From the NCBI GenBank assembly GCA_016201085.1, contig JACQDO010000413.1, forward strand, positions 1 through 8,812: 8,812 bases of DNA, read 5' to 3'. The position numbers and the translations under genes were made by a program. Source of the DNA: Hyphomicrobiales bacterium. GTDB taxonomy: Bacteria > Pseudomonadota > Alphaproteobacteria > Rhizobiales > Xanthobacteraceae. Below, piece by piece: positions 1 through 6,696 of this stretch (position 1 is the first letter of the stretch; each line of letters starts with the position of its first letter). The notes under the pieces are model-generated. The model was not told where the DNA came from. It saw nothing but the letters and a program-made list of their open reading frames with translations, and did no database searches.

Positions 1-809
1 CGCTGGGCACCTCGTTCGATGAGGTCCTCGCCGATGCCCAGGTGCAGCCGGTGGGGCTGGCCACGCCGCACACGACGCACCGCGCGCAGGTGGAAGCTGC
101 CGCCGCGGCGAAAAAACACATCTACTGCGAGAAGCCGTTCGCGCTCAGCAAAGCGGACGCCGCGGCCGCGCTCGAGGCTTGCCGCCGCGCCGGCGTCGCG
201 ATCGCGGTCGGCCATCACTTCCGGCTGATGCCGTCGATGCGCATACTGGCCGAACTCAAGGACACCGGCGCCTTCGGCACCATCATGCATGTCGAGGGTA
301 ATTACAGCCACGACTGGCTGGCGAATTATCCGGCCGACAGTTGGCGCATGCAGGCGCGGGAAAGTCGCGCCGGCGGCATGACCAGCCAGGGCGTACATGT
401 GCTCGACTGCCTGCGCGATCTGGTCGGGCCGATGAAGCGCATCAGCGCTCTGTCGAAGTCGCGCGCGCTGAAGGCAGCGGCCGGCGACACCACCGCGGCG
501 CTGATCGAATTCGAGAACGGCGCCACCGGCACGCTCGGCACCACCATCAAGGCGCCGTTCGACTGGCGCATCGCGGTCTATGGCGAGAATGCCACCGCCA
601 CGAGCGTGAGCGAGACGCGCGCCATCGTGCGTCGTGCCGGCAAGGAGCCGGAGGTGATCGACCGGCCGGCCGAGTTCCACCTCGGGCGCAATCTCGATTA
701 TTTCGCCAAGGCCGCGCTCGGGCAGGGCACATTCTCGCGCACGGCCTGCGGGTCTCGGTCTATGAGCAGGCCCCCGCGCTCGGCGAGGTTGGGGCCGGCG
801 TGTTCCTGA
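1..809 (+). pseudogene. Gfo/Idh/MocA-family NAD(P)-dependent oxidoreductase, 5' cut by window edge, C-terminus lost
   Basis: The reading frame is open from position 3, so the start and the N-terminal Rossmann glycine motif lie outside the window. What remains fits a Gfo/Idh/MocA dehydrogenase, a family that oxidises sugars, inositols or related hydroxy compounds with NAD(P). The run VGLATPHTTH is followed by CEKPFAL, with the family lysine codon at 132-134. The segment GGMTSQGVHVLD carries the conserved His at 396-398, but the family's usual Asp of the D-x-G-x-H motif is Gln here (387-389). Family-like sequence stops at about 734 (FAKAALGQGTF). The frame then reads about 25 unrelated residues to a stop at 807-809, because the DNA has passed into the monooxygenase in another frame. 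By comparison with usual family length, roughly 40-50 C-terminal residues are missing. The family call is firm. Whether the truncated product folds is unknown, and an assembly chimera cannot be excluded. Confidence 0.8.
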
Positions 810-1846
810 CGCCAAACAGCGTGCGCCAACTGGAGCGGGTGGGGCTCGGACCGGCGGTGGAGAAATACGGAGCCAAAGTTGGCGCCGGTTCTCGCTACTT
901 TCGCCACGACGGGGCTGAAATCGCACCGGTCCAGGTGACGGACTCCTCGGGCTGGAACGCGACCTTCGGTATGCACCGCGCCGATCTGGTCGAGATGCTG
1001 GCCGGCGCGCTGCCCGCCGGGGTGGTGCACACCGGACACCGCTGCAACGGCTTTGCGCAGGATGGCGACGTGGCGCGCGTGACATTCGCCAATGGCGCGG
1101 TCGCCGAAGGTCATGTCGTCATCGCAGCGGACGGCATCCACTCCGAGCTTCGGCAATACGTCGCGCCGCCATCTCGCCCGGTCTTCCATGGCTCGGTCGC
1201 GTATCGCGGCGTGCTGGCGCATGAGCGCATGGCGGAATGGCCGACCGACGCCTGGCTGATGTGGCTCGGGCCGGGCAAACACTTCCTCACTTTTCCCCTG
1301 CGCGCCGGCCGGCTCGTCAACTATGTGGGCTTCGTGCCGGCGGACCAAGAGATGAAGGAATCGTGGTCGGCACCCGGCGATCCCGACGCGCTGCGCCGGG
1401 AGTTCGCCGGCTGGGATGCGCGCATCGAGCGCTTGTTGCGCCATGTACAGGCGACATTCCGCTGGGCACTGTATGACCGCGAGCCGCTATCGACCTGGAC
1501 CAAGGGCAGACTGACCTTGCTCGGCGATGCCGCGCACCCGATGCTGCCGCATCTCGGACAAGGCGCCAACCAGTCGATCGACGACGGCATGGCGCTGGCG
1601 ATCATTCTGGCGCGCGCGGACCGGATGACGGCGCCGGCGGCGCTGCTCGGCTATGAAAGCCTGCGGCGCGAGCGGGTAGCGGCGGTGCAGCGCGGCGCGC
1701 GCGAGAACGGCTTGCGCTACGATTCCTCCTATGCCGATCTGGGCGTGCGTGATGCCGAAATCGCCGCCCACGCCGCGTACAGGAAAAGGCTGTACGATCA
1801 CGACGTCGTCCCGGAGGCTCAGGCCGTGGCGGCAAGCCTCGTGTAG
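731..1846 (+). pseudogene. Class A FAD-dependent aromatic monooxygenase (salicylate hydroxylase-like), N-terminus missing
   Basis: This is a flavoprotein hydroxylase of the salicylate / hydroxybenzoate / hydroxynicotinate monooxygenase group, which uses NAD(P)H and O2 to hydroxylate aromatic rings. Family-like sequence begins at HGLRVSVYEQAP, which is normally residue 25-30, just after the GxGxxG FAD-binding helix. That glycine motif is absent. The rest is well kept: the GEVGAGV segment, the DG motif ADGIHSELR (Asp at 1130-1132, Arg at 1151-1153), and the GD motif LLGDAAHPMLPHLGQGANQ (Asp at 1526-1528), which contacts the FAD ribityl and pyrophosphate. About 372 codons remain of a usual 390-400. 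There is no suitable start codon or ribosome binding site at the left end, since the frame simply continues back through the neighbouring oxidoreductase. Without the FAD Rossmann motif it is probably inactive. Its C-terminus lies 15 bp from the convergent LysR gene. The substrate cannot be told. Confidence 0.82.
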
Positions 1847-1861
1847 CCGCCCATCAATTTG

Positions 1862-2815
1862 TCAGGCGCGCAGCTTTTTCTTGGCCGGTCCCTTGATCGC
1901 CGCATACCACACGTCGTGGATATGCGCGACTTCTTCCTCGAAGCGTTGCAGAAACATGCGCGCCTGCGTGGAGAGCGTGCGCCTTGTCGGCTGGATCACC
2001 ACGAACTCCGCGTGTAGTTCAGGCGATACGATCGGATTGACGATCAGCTCACCGCGGCCGATGTCATTGACCGAGATCACGCTCGGCAGCACCGTCACCC
2101 AGTCCGAACGCGCAACGAATTCGAGCGTGGCGATCATCGCGTCCATCTCCAGCAGCGCTGCCGCCTCGACGCCGTGGCTCTGGAAATAGGTGTCGAGATT
2201 GCGCCGCCGGATATTGTCGGGGCCCGGCACCACGATCTTGAGCGGCTTGCATTCCGACAGCCGCACCGGCGCAAGCGGCGGCAGGCCGCGCTTGGGACCG
2301 GAGATGAGCATTTCGCGGTCGCGCACCAGGAGCCGCGATTTCAGTCCGATGGTGCCTTCGAACGCCGGCACCACCGCGAAGTCGAGCTTCTCGTCGAGCA
2401 CCATTTCGGTGAGCAGGCCGCTGTAGCCCTCGACGATGTGCAGGCGCACTTCCGGGCATTGCGGCACGAAATCGTCGAGCACCGGCGCCAGCACGGCGCG
2501 GGTGAAGGTCGGCATCAGCCCGATGCGCAGTTCGCCTGTGACTTGGCCAGCGAGCGAGCGCGCTTCTTCCGCGGCATGCGCCAGAGTGCCGACCGCTTCG
2601 ACGCAGCGCTTGTAGTAGCGCATCCCGGCCGGCGTCGGCTTGACCGCGCCAGTTGTGCGTTCGAACAGCTTAACGCCCAGGCTGCGCTCGACCGCCGCCA
2701 CGTGCTGAGAAATGCCCGATTGGGTGGCATTTTCACGCTCGGCCGCGCAGGTGAAGGAGCCTTCCTCGCAAACGGCAATGACGGCGCGGATTTGTCGCAA
2801 CGGGATACTTGGCAT
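1862..2815 (-). CDS. LysR-family transcriptional regulator
   Basis: This is a 317-residue LysR-type regulator of normal family length. The N-terminal winged helix-turn-helix spans about residues 5-65. It includes GSFTCAAERENATQSGISQH (19-38), then VERSLGVKLFERT and a TPAG turn (61-64), followed by the linker helix. The effector-binding domain covers about residues 90-290 and starts with GELRIGLMPT. LysR proteins usually act as tetramers that bind a co-inducer and control a divergently transcribed gene. Here the divergent neighbour is the M24-like gene 142 bp away, so that cluster is the likeliest target, with self-repression also likely. The effector is not readable from sequence. The C-terminus is slightly basic (KGPAKKKLRA). 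No strong Shine-Dalgarno sequence precedes the ATG at 2815. The gene ends 15 bp from the convergent, truncated monooxygenase, which it could formerly have regulated too. Confidence 0.93.
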   Translation of the reverse strand: MPSIPLRQIRAVIAVCEEGSFTCAAERENATQSGISQHVAAVERSLGVKLFERTTGAVKPTPAGMRYYKRCVEAVGTLAHAAEEARSLAGQVTGELRIGLMPTFTRAVLAPVLDDFVPQCPEVRLHIVEGYSGLLTEMVLDEKLDFAVVPAFEGTIGLKSRLLVRDREMLISGPKRGLPPLAPVRLSECKPLKIVVPGPDNIRRRNLDTYFQSHGVEAAALLEMDAMIATLEFVARSDWVTVLPSVISVNDIGRGELIVNPIVSPELHAEFVVIQPTRRTLSTQARMFLQRFEEEVAHIHDVWYAAIKGPAKKKLRA

Positions 2816-2957
2816 GGATGGCTTTCAAAAAGCTGGGGGTATCAGAAAACCTAATGGGCTGACCCAGAATATATTAATTTCTTTTGCAACGCCAACCGGC
2901 TTAGGCTTCTGCCATCACGGGTCCGGCGCGAACCGGCGCGCCAATCGGAGGAACGCT
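2816..2957. promoter_or_regulatory. Divergent LysR / M24 intergenic region, probable LysR operator and promoters
   Basis: The 142 bp between two divergent starts contain an AT-rich core (about 2868-2885) that stands out in GC-rich DNA. An imperfect dyad lies to its left: TCAG at 2842-2845 and CTGA at 2859-2862, separated by 13 bp. Overlapping it is a short palindrome TGGG-CTGA-CCCA (2855-2866). Dyads of this kind between divergent genes are typical LysR sites, although a perfect T-N11-A core was not established. TTGCAA at 2884-2889 could be a -35 element for the M24 gene, but I see no convincing -10 at the right distance. The promoter assignment is therefore weak, while the regulatory role of the region is likely. 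Confidence 0.45.
2947..2952 (+). promoter_or_regulatory. Ribosome binding site of the M24-like gene
   Basis: GGAGGA lies 5 bp before the ATG at 2958, giving an almost ideal Shine-Dalgarno site. It decides the start. The frame is open further upstream to 2712, but those codons would overlap the LysR gene and show no family-like sequence. Confidence 0.85.
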
Positions 2958-4229
2958 ATGGGCACTGCAAATTTTGGCATGATCGGCATGGATTGGCAGC
3001 AGCGGGTCAACTGGGACCGCTTGCGCGAATACCGTATCGATCGTGCGCGGCAGATGATGAAAAAGCACGGTCTCGGCGCGCTGTTGTGCATGTACGACGA
3101 GAACTGCCGCTACATCACCGGCTCGCTGACGCCGGGCTGGAACAAGCTCAAGCCCGGCCTCAAATACGCGATGCTGTGCGGCGACGGCCGCCCGGTGCTG
3201 TTCGAGCAGGGCGACATCGGCATGCAGGTCGAGCGCCACTCGCCGTGGCTGCCGAAGGAAAACATCCGCCACTCCTTCGCCTGGATCAAAGGCGCGGCCG
3301 GTCCGGCTGCGACTTCGCAGGTGACGAAGTTCACCAACGCCATCATCGAAGAGATGAAGCGCCACGGCGTCGCCGGCCAGAAGCTCGGCTGCGACTTCAT
3401 CGACATTAACATGATCAACGTCTTCAAGGAAAAAGGTATTCACTGGGCCGACGGCATGACGCCGATGATGGAGGCGCGCGCGGTCAAGGACCAGGACGAG
3501 CAGGAATGCTTCCGCATCGTCGGCGCCATCGGCGATGCCACCCACTGGGAATGCATGAAGTTCCTGCGCCCTGGCATCACCGAGAACCAGGTGACCGCGC
3601 ACCTGATGGAATATCTCTACAACTTCCCCGGCATCGAAGACGTCGAAGACGTGATCGTGTCGTCCGGCCCGAACACCTGGCCGAACTGGCGCAACTTCTC
3701 CGACCGCATTATCCAGCCGGGCGACATCGTGTTCATGGATTTGGCCGCGCTCACCTGGAACGGCTACAAGTCCTGCTATTACCGCACCTACTGCGTCGGC
3801 AAGGAGCCCACGCAGGAGCAGAAGGACACCTACAAGACCGCGCTCGGCTGGCTGTACGACTCGATCGGCGCGGTGAAGGTCGGCGCCACCACGCGCGATA
3901 TCGCCTCCAAGTGGCCGTCGGCGATGGAGACCTGGGGCTACGAGGACGAAGACCAGGCCGCCGCCAATTTGTGGGGCCACGGTCTCGGCCTGGCGCAATA
4001 CGACCAGCCGGTGATCTCGCGCATCTGGTCGCTCGATCATCCGATCGATATCAAGGAAGGCATGACCTTCGCCCTCGAAACCCAGCACGGCAAGAAATTC
4101 CACTACGGCGTGCGCATCGAGGAAATGCTGATCGTCAAGAAGAACGAGATCGAGATCGTGTCGAACTTCCCGGTCAAGCAGATCACCGTGGTCGATCCGC
4201 TGCCGGGCTACGGCGATCACGTGAAATAA
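2958..4229 (+). CDS. M24-family (creatinase / aminopeptidase P-like) protein with altered metal-site residues
   Basis: This 423-residue protein has a creatinase-type N-terminal domain (about residues 15-165, with ENCRYITG) and a C-terminal pita-bread M24 domain (about 175-415). M24 members are di-metal Xaa-Pro peptidases, metal-free creatinases or the DMSP lyase DddP. Comparison with the peptidase pattern shows Asp261 (FMDLAAL), His341 (GHGLGL), Glu374 (FALETQHG) and Glu388 (VRIEEM) at ligand positions. The usual second Asp of the 'GY.sD.tRT' motif is Cys273 (NGYKSCYYRT), and the usual HExP motif reads YDQP (348-351). The segment SSGPNTWPNW has no His where peptidases carry their first catalytic His. 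It is therefore likely to be a lyase, hydrolase or C-N cleaving enzyme rather than a standard peptidase, though the substrate is unknown. No signal peptide is seen, so it is cytoplasmic. It is the first gene of the plus-strand cluster and faces the LysR gene. Confidence 0.85.
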   Translation: MGTANFGMIGMDWQQRVNWDRLREYRIDRARQMMKKHGLGALLCMYDENCRYITGSLTPGWNKLKPGLKYAMLCGDGRPVLFEQGDIGMQVERHSPWLPKENIRHSFAWIKGAAGPAATSQVTKFTNAIIEEMKRHGVAGQKLGCDFIDINMINVFKEKGIHWADGMTPMMEARAVKDQDEQECFRIVGAIGDATHWECMKFLRPGITENQVTAHLMEYLYNFPGIEDVEDVIVSSGPNTWPNWRNFSDRIIQPGDIVFMDLAALTWNGYKSCYYRTYCVGKEPTQEQKDTYKTALGWLYDSIGAVKVGATTRDIASKWPSAMETWGYEDEDQAAANLWGHGLGLAQYDQPVISRIWSLDHPIDIKEGMTFALETQHGKKFHYGVRIEEMLIVKKNEIEIVSNFPVKQITVVDPLPGYGDHVK

Positions 4230-4245
4230 GCACAGCGTGCTTCTA

Positions 4246-4271
4246 CCCTCTCCCTGATCGCGGGGAGAGGG
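4246..4271. repeat. Perfect 9-bp intergenic hairpin
   Basis: CCCTCTCCC (4246-4254) and GGGAGAGGG (4263-4271) form a perfect 9-bp stem with an 8-nt loop, in the 84-bp gap between the M24-like and PEP-synthase-like genes. No T-tract follows, so it is not a classical intrinsic terminator. The same kind of purine/pyrimidine-biased palindrome occurs at 8583-8603, so it is probably a dispersed genomic repeat. It may attenuate transcription or protect the 3' end of the upstream message. That function is inferred. Confidence 0.75.
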
Positions 4272-4313
4272 AACACGCCGAGCTCATCGGCCATGCCAGG
4301 ACTTTGAAATCGC

Positions 4314-5591
4314 ATGACCGCATTCATCCTCCCGCTCAGTGACCCGGCCGCGATCGACCCTGAAAACGTCGGTCCGAAGGCGGCCAATCTCGCGTCGCTG
4401 ACGCAGGCGGGATTGCCGACGCCGGGGGGTTTCTCGTTGACGGCGGAGGCCTATCGGCATCAGGCGCGTTACATCGGCATCGACGAGATGCTGCGGCAGT
4501 ACAACGAGGCCGACATACCGACTTCGCGCAGGCTGTCGATTCAAATTCGTCTGGCGATCCATCAAAAGCCGATCGCACCGGAGATTCTCGAGCCGCTGTT
4601 GGCCGCCTGGCGTGCGCTGCGCGCGGATGGCGCGCTGGGTGTGGTTCGCTCCTCGGCGCTGATCGAGGACCGCAAGGGCGCCAATTTCGCCGGCCAGTTC
4701 GAAAGCTTCCTCGGCCTCACCGACGAAACCGAATTCCTCACCGCGGTGCGCGCCTGCTGGGCGGCGCTGTGGACTTCGCACGCACGCCGCTACATGGACA
4801 ATGCCGACCTATCGCCGGCCGATACCGCGATGGGCGTGCTGATCCAGCCGCTGATCCCGGCCAAGGCGTCGGGCGGCGGCCTGAGCGAGACCGCCGAAGG
4901 TCACATGTTGATCTCCGCCACCTGGGGGCTCGGTTCGGCCATCGCGCAGGGCGAGGTGGTGCCCGACCGCGTTGTGCTTGGTAAGAACGGCTTCCTGCGT
5001 ACGGTCGAGGCTGGCCGCAAGCGCCATCGCGACACCTGCGCGCACGGCGTCGCGGCGCCGGAGCTGGTGCCCAAGGACGACGTGAACAAGCCCTGCCTCA
5101 CCCCCGGCGAGGCGGTGACGCTCGGCCGCCTGCTGCGCAAGTGCGAGCAATTGGCCGGCGGGCCAGTCGAGATCGAATGGGCGATGGACGAGGCCGGCTT
5201 CAAGCTGCTGCAGTCGCGCCCGCTGCATGTCGAAGCGCCGATCGTGCCGGACGAGGTCTGGCTGAGCCATCCCTGCCTCAGCGGCCATCCGGCCGGCATC
5301 GGCTGGGGCTCCGGCCGCGCGGTGGTGGTGAACTGCGAATGCGAACTGTCGCGCGTCGCGCCCGGCGACATCCTGATCACCAAGGTCGCCGGGCCGGCGC
5401 TCAGCCATATCCTGCCGCGCGTCGCCGGCGTGGTGGCCGAGCTTGGCGGCTCGACCTCGCATCTGGCCTCGCTGGCGCGTGAGCGCGGCATCCCGATGGT
5501 GCTCGGTGTGCTCGATGCCACTCTGAAAATTCCGGACGGTAAGCAGTGTGCCGTCGACGGCGTGGCCGGTGTGGTAAGGTGGATGCGATGA
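4314..5591 (+). CDS. PEP-synthase-like phosphotransferase: ATP-binding plus phospho-His domains, no PEP/pyruvate barrel
   Basis: This 425-residue protein joins a PPDK/PEP synthase N-terminal ATP-binding domain (about 15-305) to a PEP-utilizers mobile phospho-histidine domain (about 335-422). The ATP domain shows VGPKAANLASL (19-29), VRSSALIEDRKGANFAGQFE (111-130), a WGLGSAIAQGEVVPD run (204-218) and EIEWAMD...LLQSRPL (286-304). The mobile domain shows GGSTSHLASLARERGIP (378-394), with His383 as the likely phosphorylated residue. In the family, ATP phosphorylates this His with release of AMP and phosphate, and the phosphoryl group then moves to an acceptor. The C-terminal TIM barrel that binds pyruvate is absent, as in phenylphosphate synthase subunits and rifampin phosphotransferase, so the acceptor is probably not pyruvate. 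No rifampin-type middle domain fits into this length. The start at 4314 has only a weak AGGA 12 bp upstream. Its stop overlaps the next gene by ATGA, so the two are translationally coupled. Confidence 0.87.
   Translation: MTAFILPLSDPAAIDPENVGPKAANLASLTQAGLPTPGGFSLTAEAYRHQARYIGIDEMLRQYNEADIPTSRRLSIQIRLAIHQKPIAPEILEPLLAAWRALRADGALGVVRSSALIEDRKGANFAGQFESFLGLTDETEFLTAVRACWAALWTSHARRYMDNADLSPADTAMGVLIQPLIPAKASGGGLSETAEGHMLISATWGLGSAIAQGEVVPDRVVLGKNGFLRTVEAGRKRHRDTCAHGVAAPELVPKDDVNKPCLTPGEAVTLGRLLRKCEQLAGGPVEIEWAMDEAGFKLLQSRPLHVEAPIVPDEVWLSHPCLSGHPAGIGWGSGRAVVVNCECELSRVAPGDILITKVAGPALSHILPRVAGVVAELGGSTSHLASLARERGIPMVLGVLDATLKIPDGKQCAVDGVAGVVRWMR
5576..5582 (+). promoter_or_regulatory. Ribosome binding site of the hydroxyacid dehydrogenase gene
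   Basis: AAGGTGG sits inside the last codons of the upstream gene, 5 bp before the ATG at 5588. That ATG shares ATGA (5588-5591) with the upstream stop TGA. This favours 5588 over the in-frame ATG at 5546 and indicates translational coupling. Confidence 0.7.
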
Positions 5592-6571
5592 CAACCCGTC
5601 CGCGTGTTTTCGTCACCCAGCCGATCGCGCAACGCGCGCTAGAGCGGCTGCGCGGCATCGCCGATGTCACCATCAATAAGGATACCAGCAAGATCCTCGC
5701 CCGCGGCAAGCTGCTCGCGGCGGTGAAGAAATGCGACATCCTGTTCTCGCTGCTGCATGACACGGTCGATCGCGCCGTGCTCGCCGCCAATCCCAGGCTC
5801 AAGGCGGTCGCCGCGATGAACATCACGCCCGACCGCATCGCCGTGGCGGAGGCCACCAAGCGCGGCATCGCGGTGACGGTGATCCCGCCGATCGTGGCCG
5901 AGTCGGTCGCCGATCTGCATCTCGGGCTGATGATCGCCGTGGCGCGGCGCATGATCGAAGGCGACCGTTCGGTGCGCGCCAGCCGCTTTCCCGGTTCACA
6001 GTCGAACCATTTCGCCGGCAGCTATGTGTTCGGCAAGACCCTCGGTCTGATCGGCGCCGGCCGTATCGGCCAGGCCACCGCGCGGCGCGCCAAGGGTTTC
6101 AGCATGAAAATCCTGTACTGGGGGCCGCGCCGCAAGCCCGAGGCCGAGCAGGAGCTCGGCATGGAATACGTCACGCTCGACCGGCTGTATGCCGAAGCCG
6201 ATTTTGTCTCGTTGCATCAACCGTACAATGCCGAGACGCATCACATGATCTCGGACCGCGAATTCGCCTTGATGAAACCGACCGCCTACATCGTCAACAC
6301 CGCGCGCGGCGCCGTCATAGACGAAGCGGCCATGGTTCGCGCGCTGAAGAAGAAGCGCATCGCCGGCGCCGGTCTCGACGTGTTCGAGAACGAGCCGAAG
6401 GTTCCCGCGGCGCTGCTCAAGATGAAGAACGTGGTTCTCACGCCGCATCTTGGCAGCGCGGTGATGGAGCTGCGCGAGGCGATGGCGAACGTCGTCATCG
6501 ACAATATCCAGGCGCTGATCGAAGGCCGCACGCCGCCGAACTGCGTCAACCCACAAGTGTTAAACAAGTAA
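5588..6571 (+). CDS. D-isomer-specific 2-hydroxyacid dehydrogenase (glycerate/hydroxypyruvate dehydrogenase-like)
   Basis: This 327-residue NAD(P)-dependent enzyme would interconvert a 2-keto acid and its D-2-hydroxy acid. The N-terminal catalytic half starts RPRVFVTQPI. The nucleotide-binding domain contains GAGRIG (156-161). The catalytic triad is complete: Arg240 (NTARGAVID), Glu269 (DVFENEP) and His287 (LTPHLGSA), the positions I recall for glycerate dehydrogenase of Hyphomicrobium. After the second beta strand the sequence reads YWGPRRKPE. The basic residues there, with no acidic residue at the strand end, suggest NADP(H) may be accepted, but this is inference. The ATGA overlap with the phosphotransferase gene implies that both act in the same pathway, perhaps on a keto or hydroxy acid product. 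A hairpin repeat begins 5 bp after the stop. The exact substrate (glyoxylate, hydroxypyruvate, phenylpyruvate or other) cannot be read from sequence. The family call is certain. Confidence 0.93.
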   Translation: MTTRPRVFVTQPIAQRALERLRGIADVTINKDTSKILARGKLLAAVKKCDILFSLLHDTVDRAVLAANPRLKAVAAMNITPDRIAVAEATKRGIAVTVIPPIVAESVADLHLGLMIAVARRMIEGDRSVRASRFPGSQSNHFAGSYVFGKTLGLIGAGRIGQATARRAKGFSMKILYWGPRRKPEAEQELGMEYVTLDRLYAEADFVSLHQPYNAETHHMISDREFALMKPTAYIVNTARGAVIDEAAMVRALKKKRIAGAGLDVFENEPKVPAALLKMKNVVLTPHLGSAVMELREAMANVVIDNIQALIEGRTPPNCVNPQVLNK

Positions 6572-6575
6572 CGTG

Positions 6576-6675
6576 CTGTCATCGTCCGCGAAAGCGGACG
6601 ATCCAGTAATCCCGGTATTCGGGATAGAATCGAAACGCAGTGAGTACTGGGTTCCCGCTTCCGCGGGGACGACAG
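6576..6675. repeat. Intergenic multi-hairpin palindromic repeat, copy 1
   Basis: This 100-bp element begins CTGTCAT and ends CGACAG. It folds into three adjacent hairpins. The left one is ATCGTCCGC/GCGGACGAT (6581-6589, 6594-6602), 9 bp with a GAAA tetraloop. The middle one is ATCCCG/CGGGAT (6609-6614, 6620-6625). The right one is GTTCCCGC/GCGGGGAC (6651-6658, 6663-6670), with one G-T pair and a TTCC loop. CCAGTA and TACTGG lie inside the two outer hairpins as inverted copies. Copy 2 is at 7681-7784. Elements of this form are, from memory, abundant between genes in Bradyrhizobium-like genomes. It lies between the hydroxyacid dehydrogenase and binding protein genes, where it could end, slow or stabilise transcripts. 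Confidence 0.88.
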
Positions 6676-6684
6676 CTCTGAAAT

Positions 6685-6690
6685 AGGAGA
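6685..6690 (+). promoter_or_regulatory. Ribosome binding site of the binding-protein gene; fixes a leaderless start
   Basis: AGGAGA lies 6 bp before the ATG at 6697. An in-frame TGA at 6679-6681 blocks any upstream extension, so the protein must start without a signal peptide. Confidence 0.85.
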
Positions 6691-6696
6691 AAGACA

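Noticed and set aside
725..745. Simple sequencing frameshift inside one gene
   Set aside because: The sequences on either side belong to two different protein families, and parts of both are missing, so one inserted or lost base cannot explain it.
698..1444. Antisense open frame opposite the monooxygenase
   Set aside because: Sense-strand flavoprotein motifs are clear here, and the antisense product is Arg/His/Ala-rich without known motifs.
2712..2957. N-terminal extension of the M24-like protein
   Set aside because: The extension overlaps the LysR gene, lacks family sequence and ignores the strong GGAGGA site before 2958.
2901..4220. Long open frame antisense to the M24-like gene
   Set aside because: It mirrors the codon bias of the GC-rich sense gene, reads low-complexity His/Val/Ala/Arg-rich sequence and has no recognisable domain.
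4246..4271. Intrinsic terminator after the M24-like gene
   Set aside because: The stem is strong, but no run of T follows it and similar palindromes occur elsewhere in the window, so it is listed as a repeat.
5546..5587. Earlier start of the hydroxyacid dehydrogenase
   Set aside because: The extra 14 residues do not resemble the family N-terminus, while the ATG at 5588 has a ribosome binding site and an ATGA overlap.
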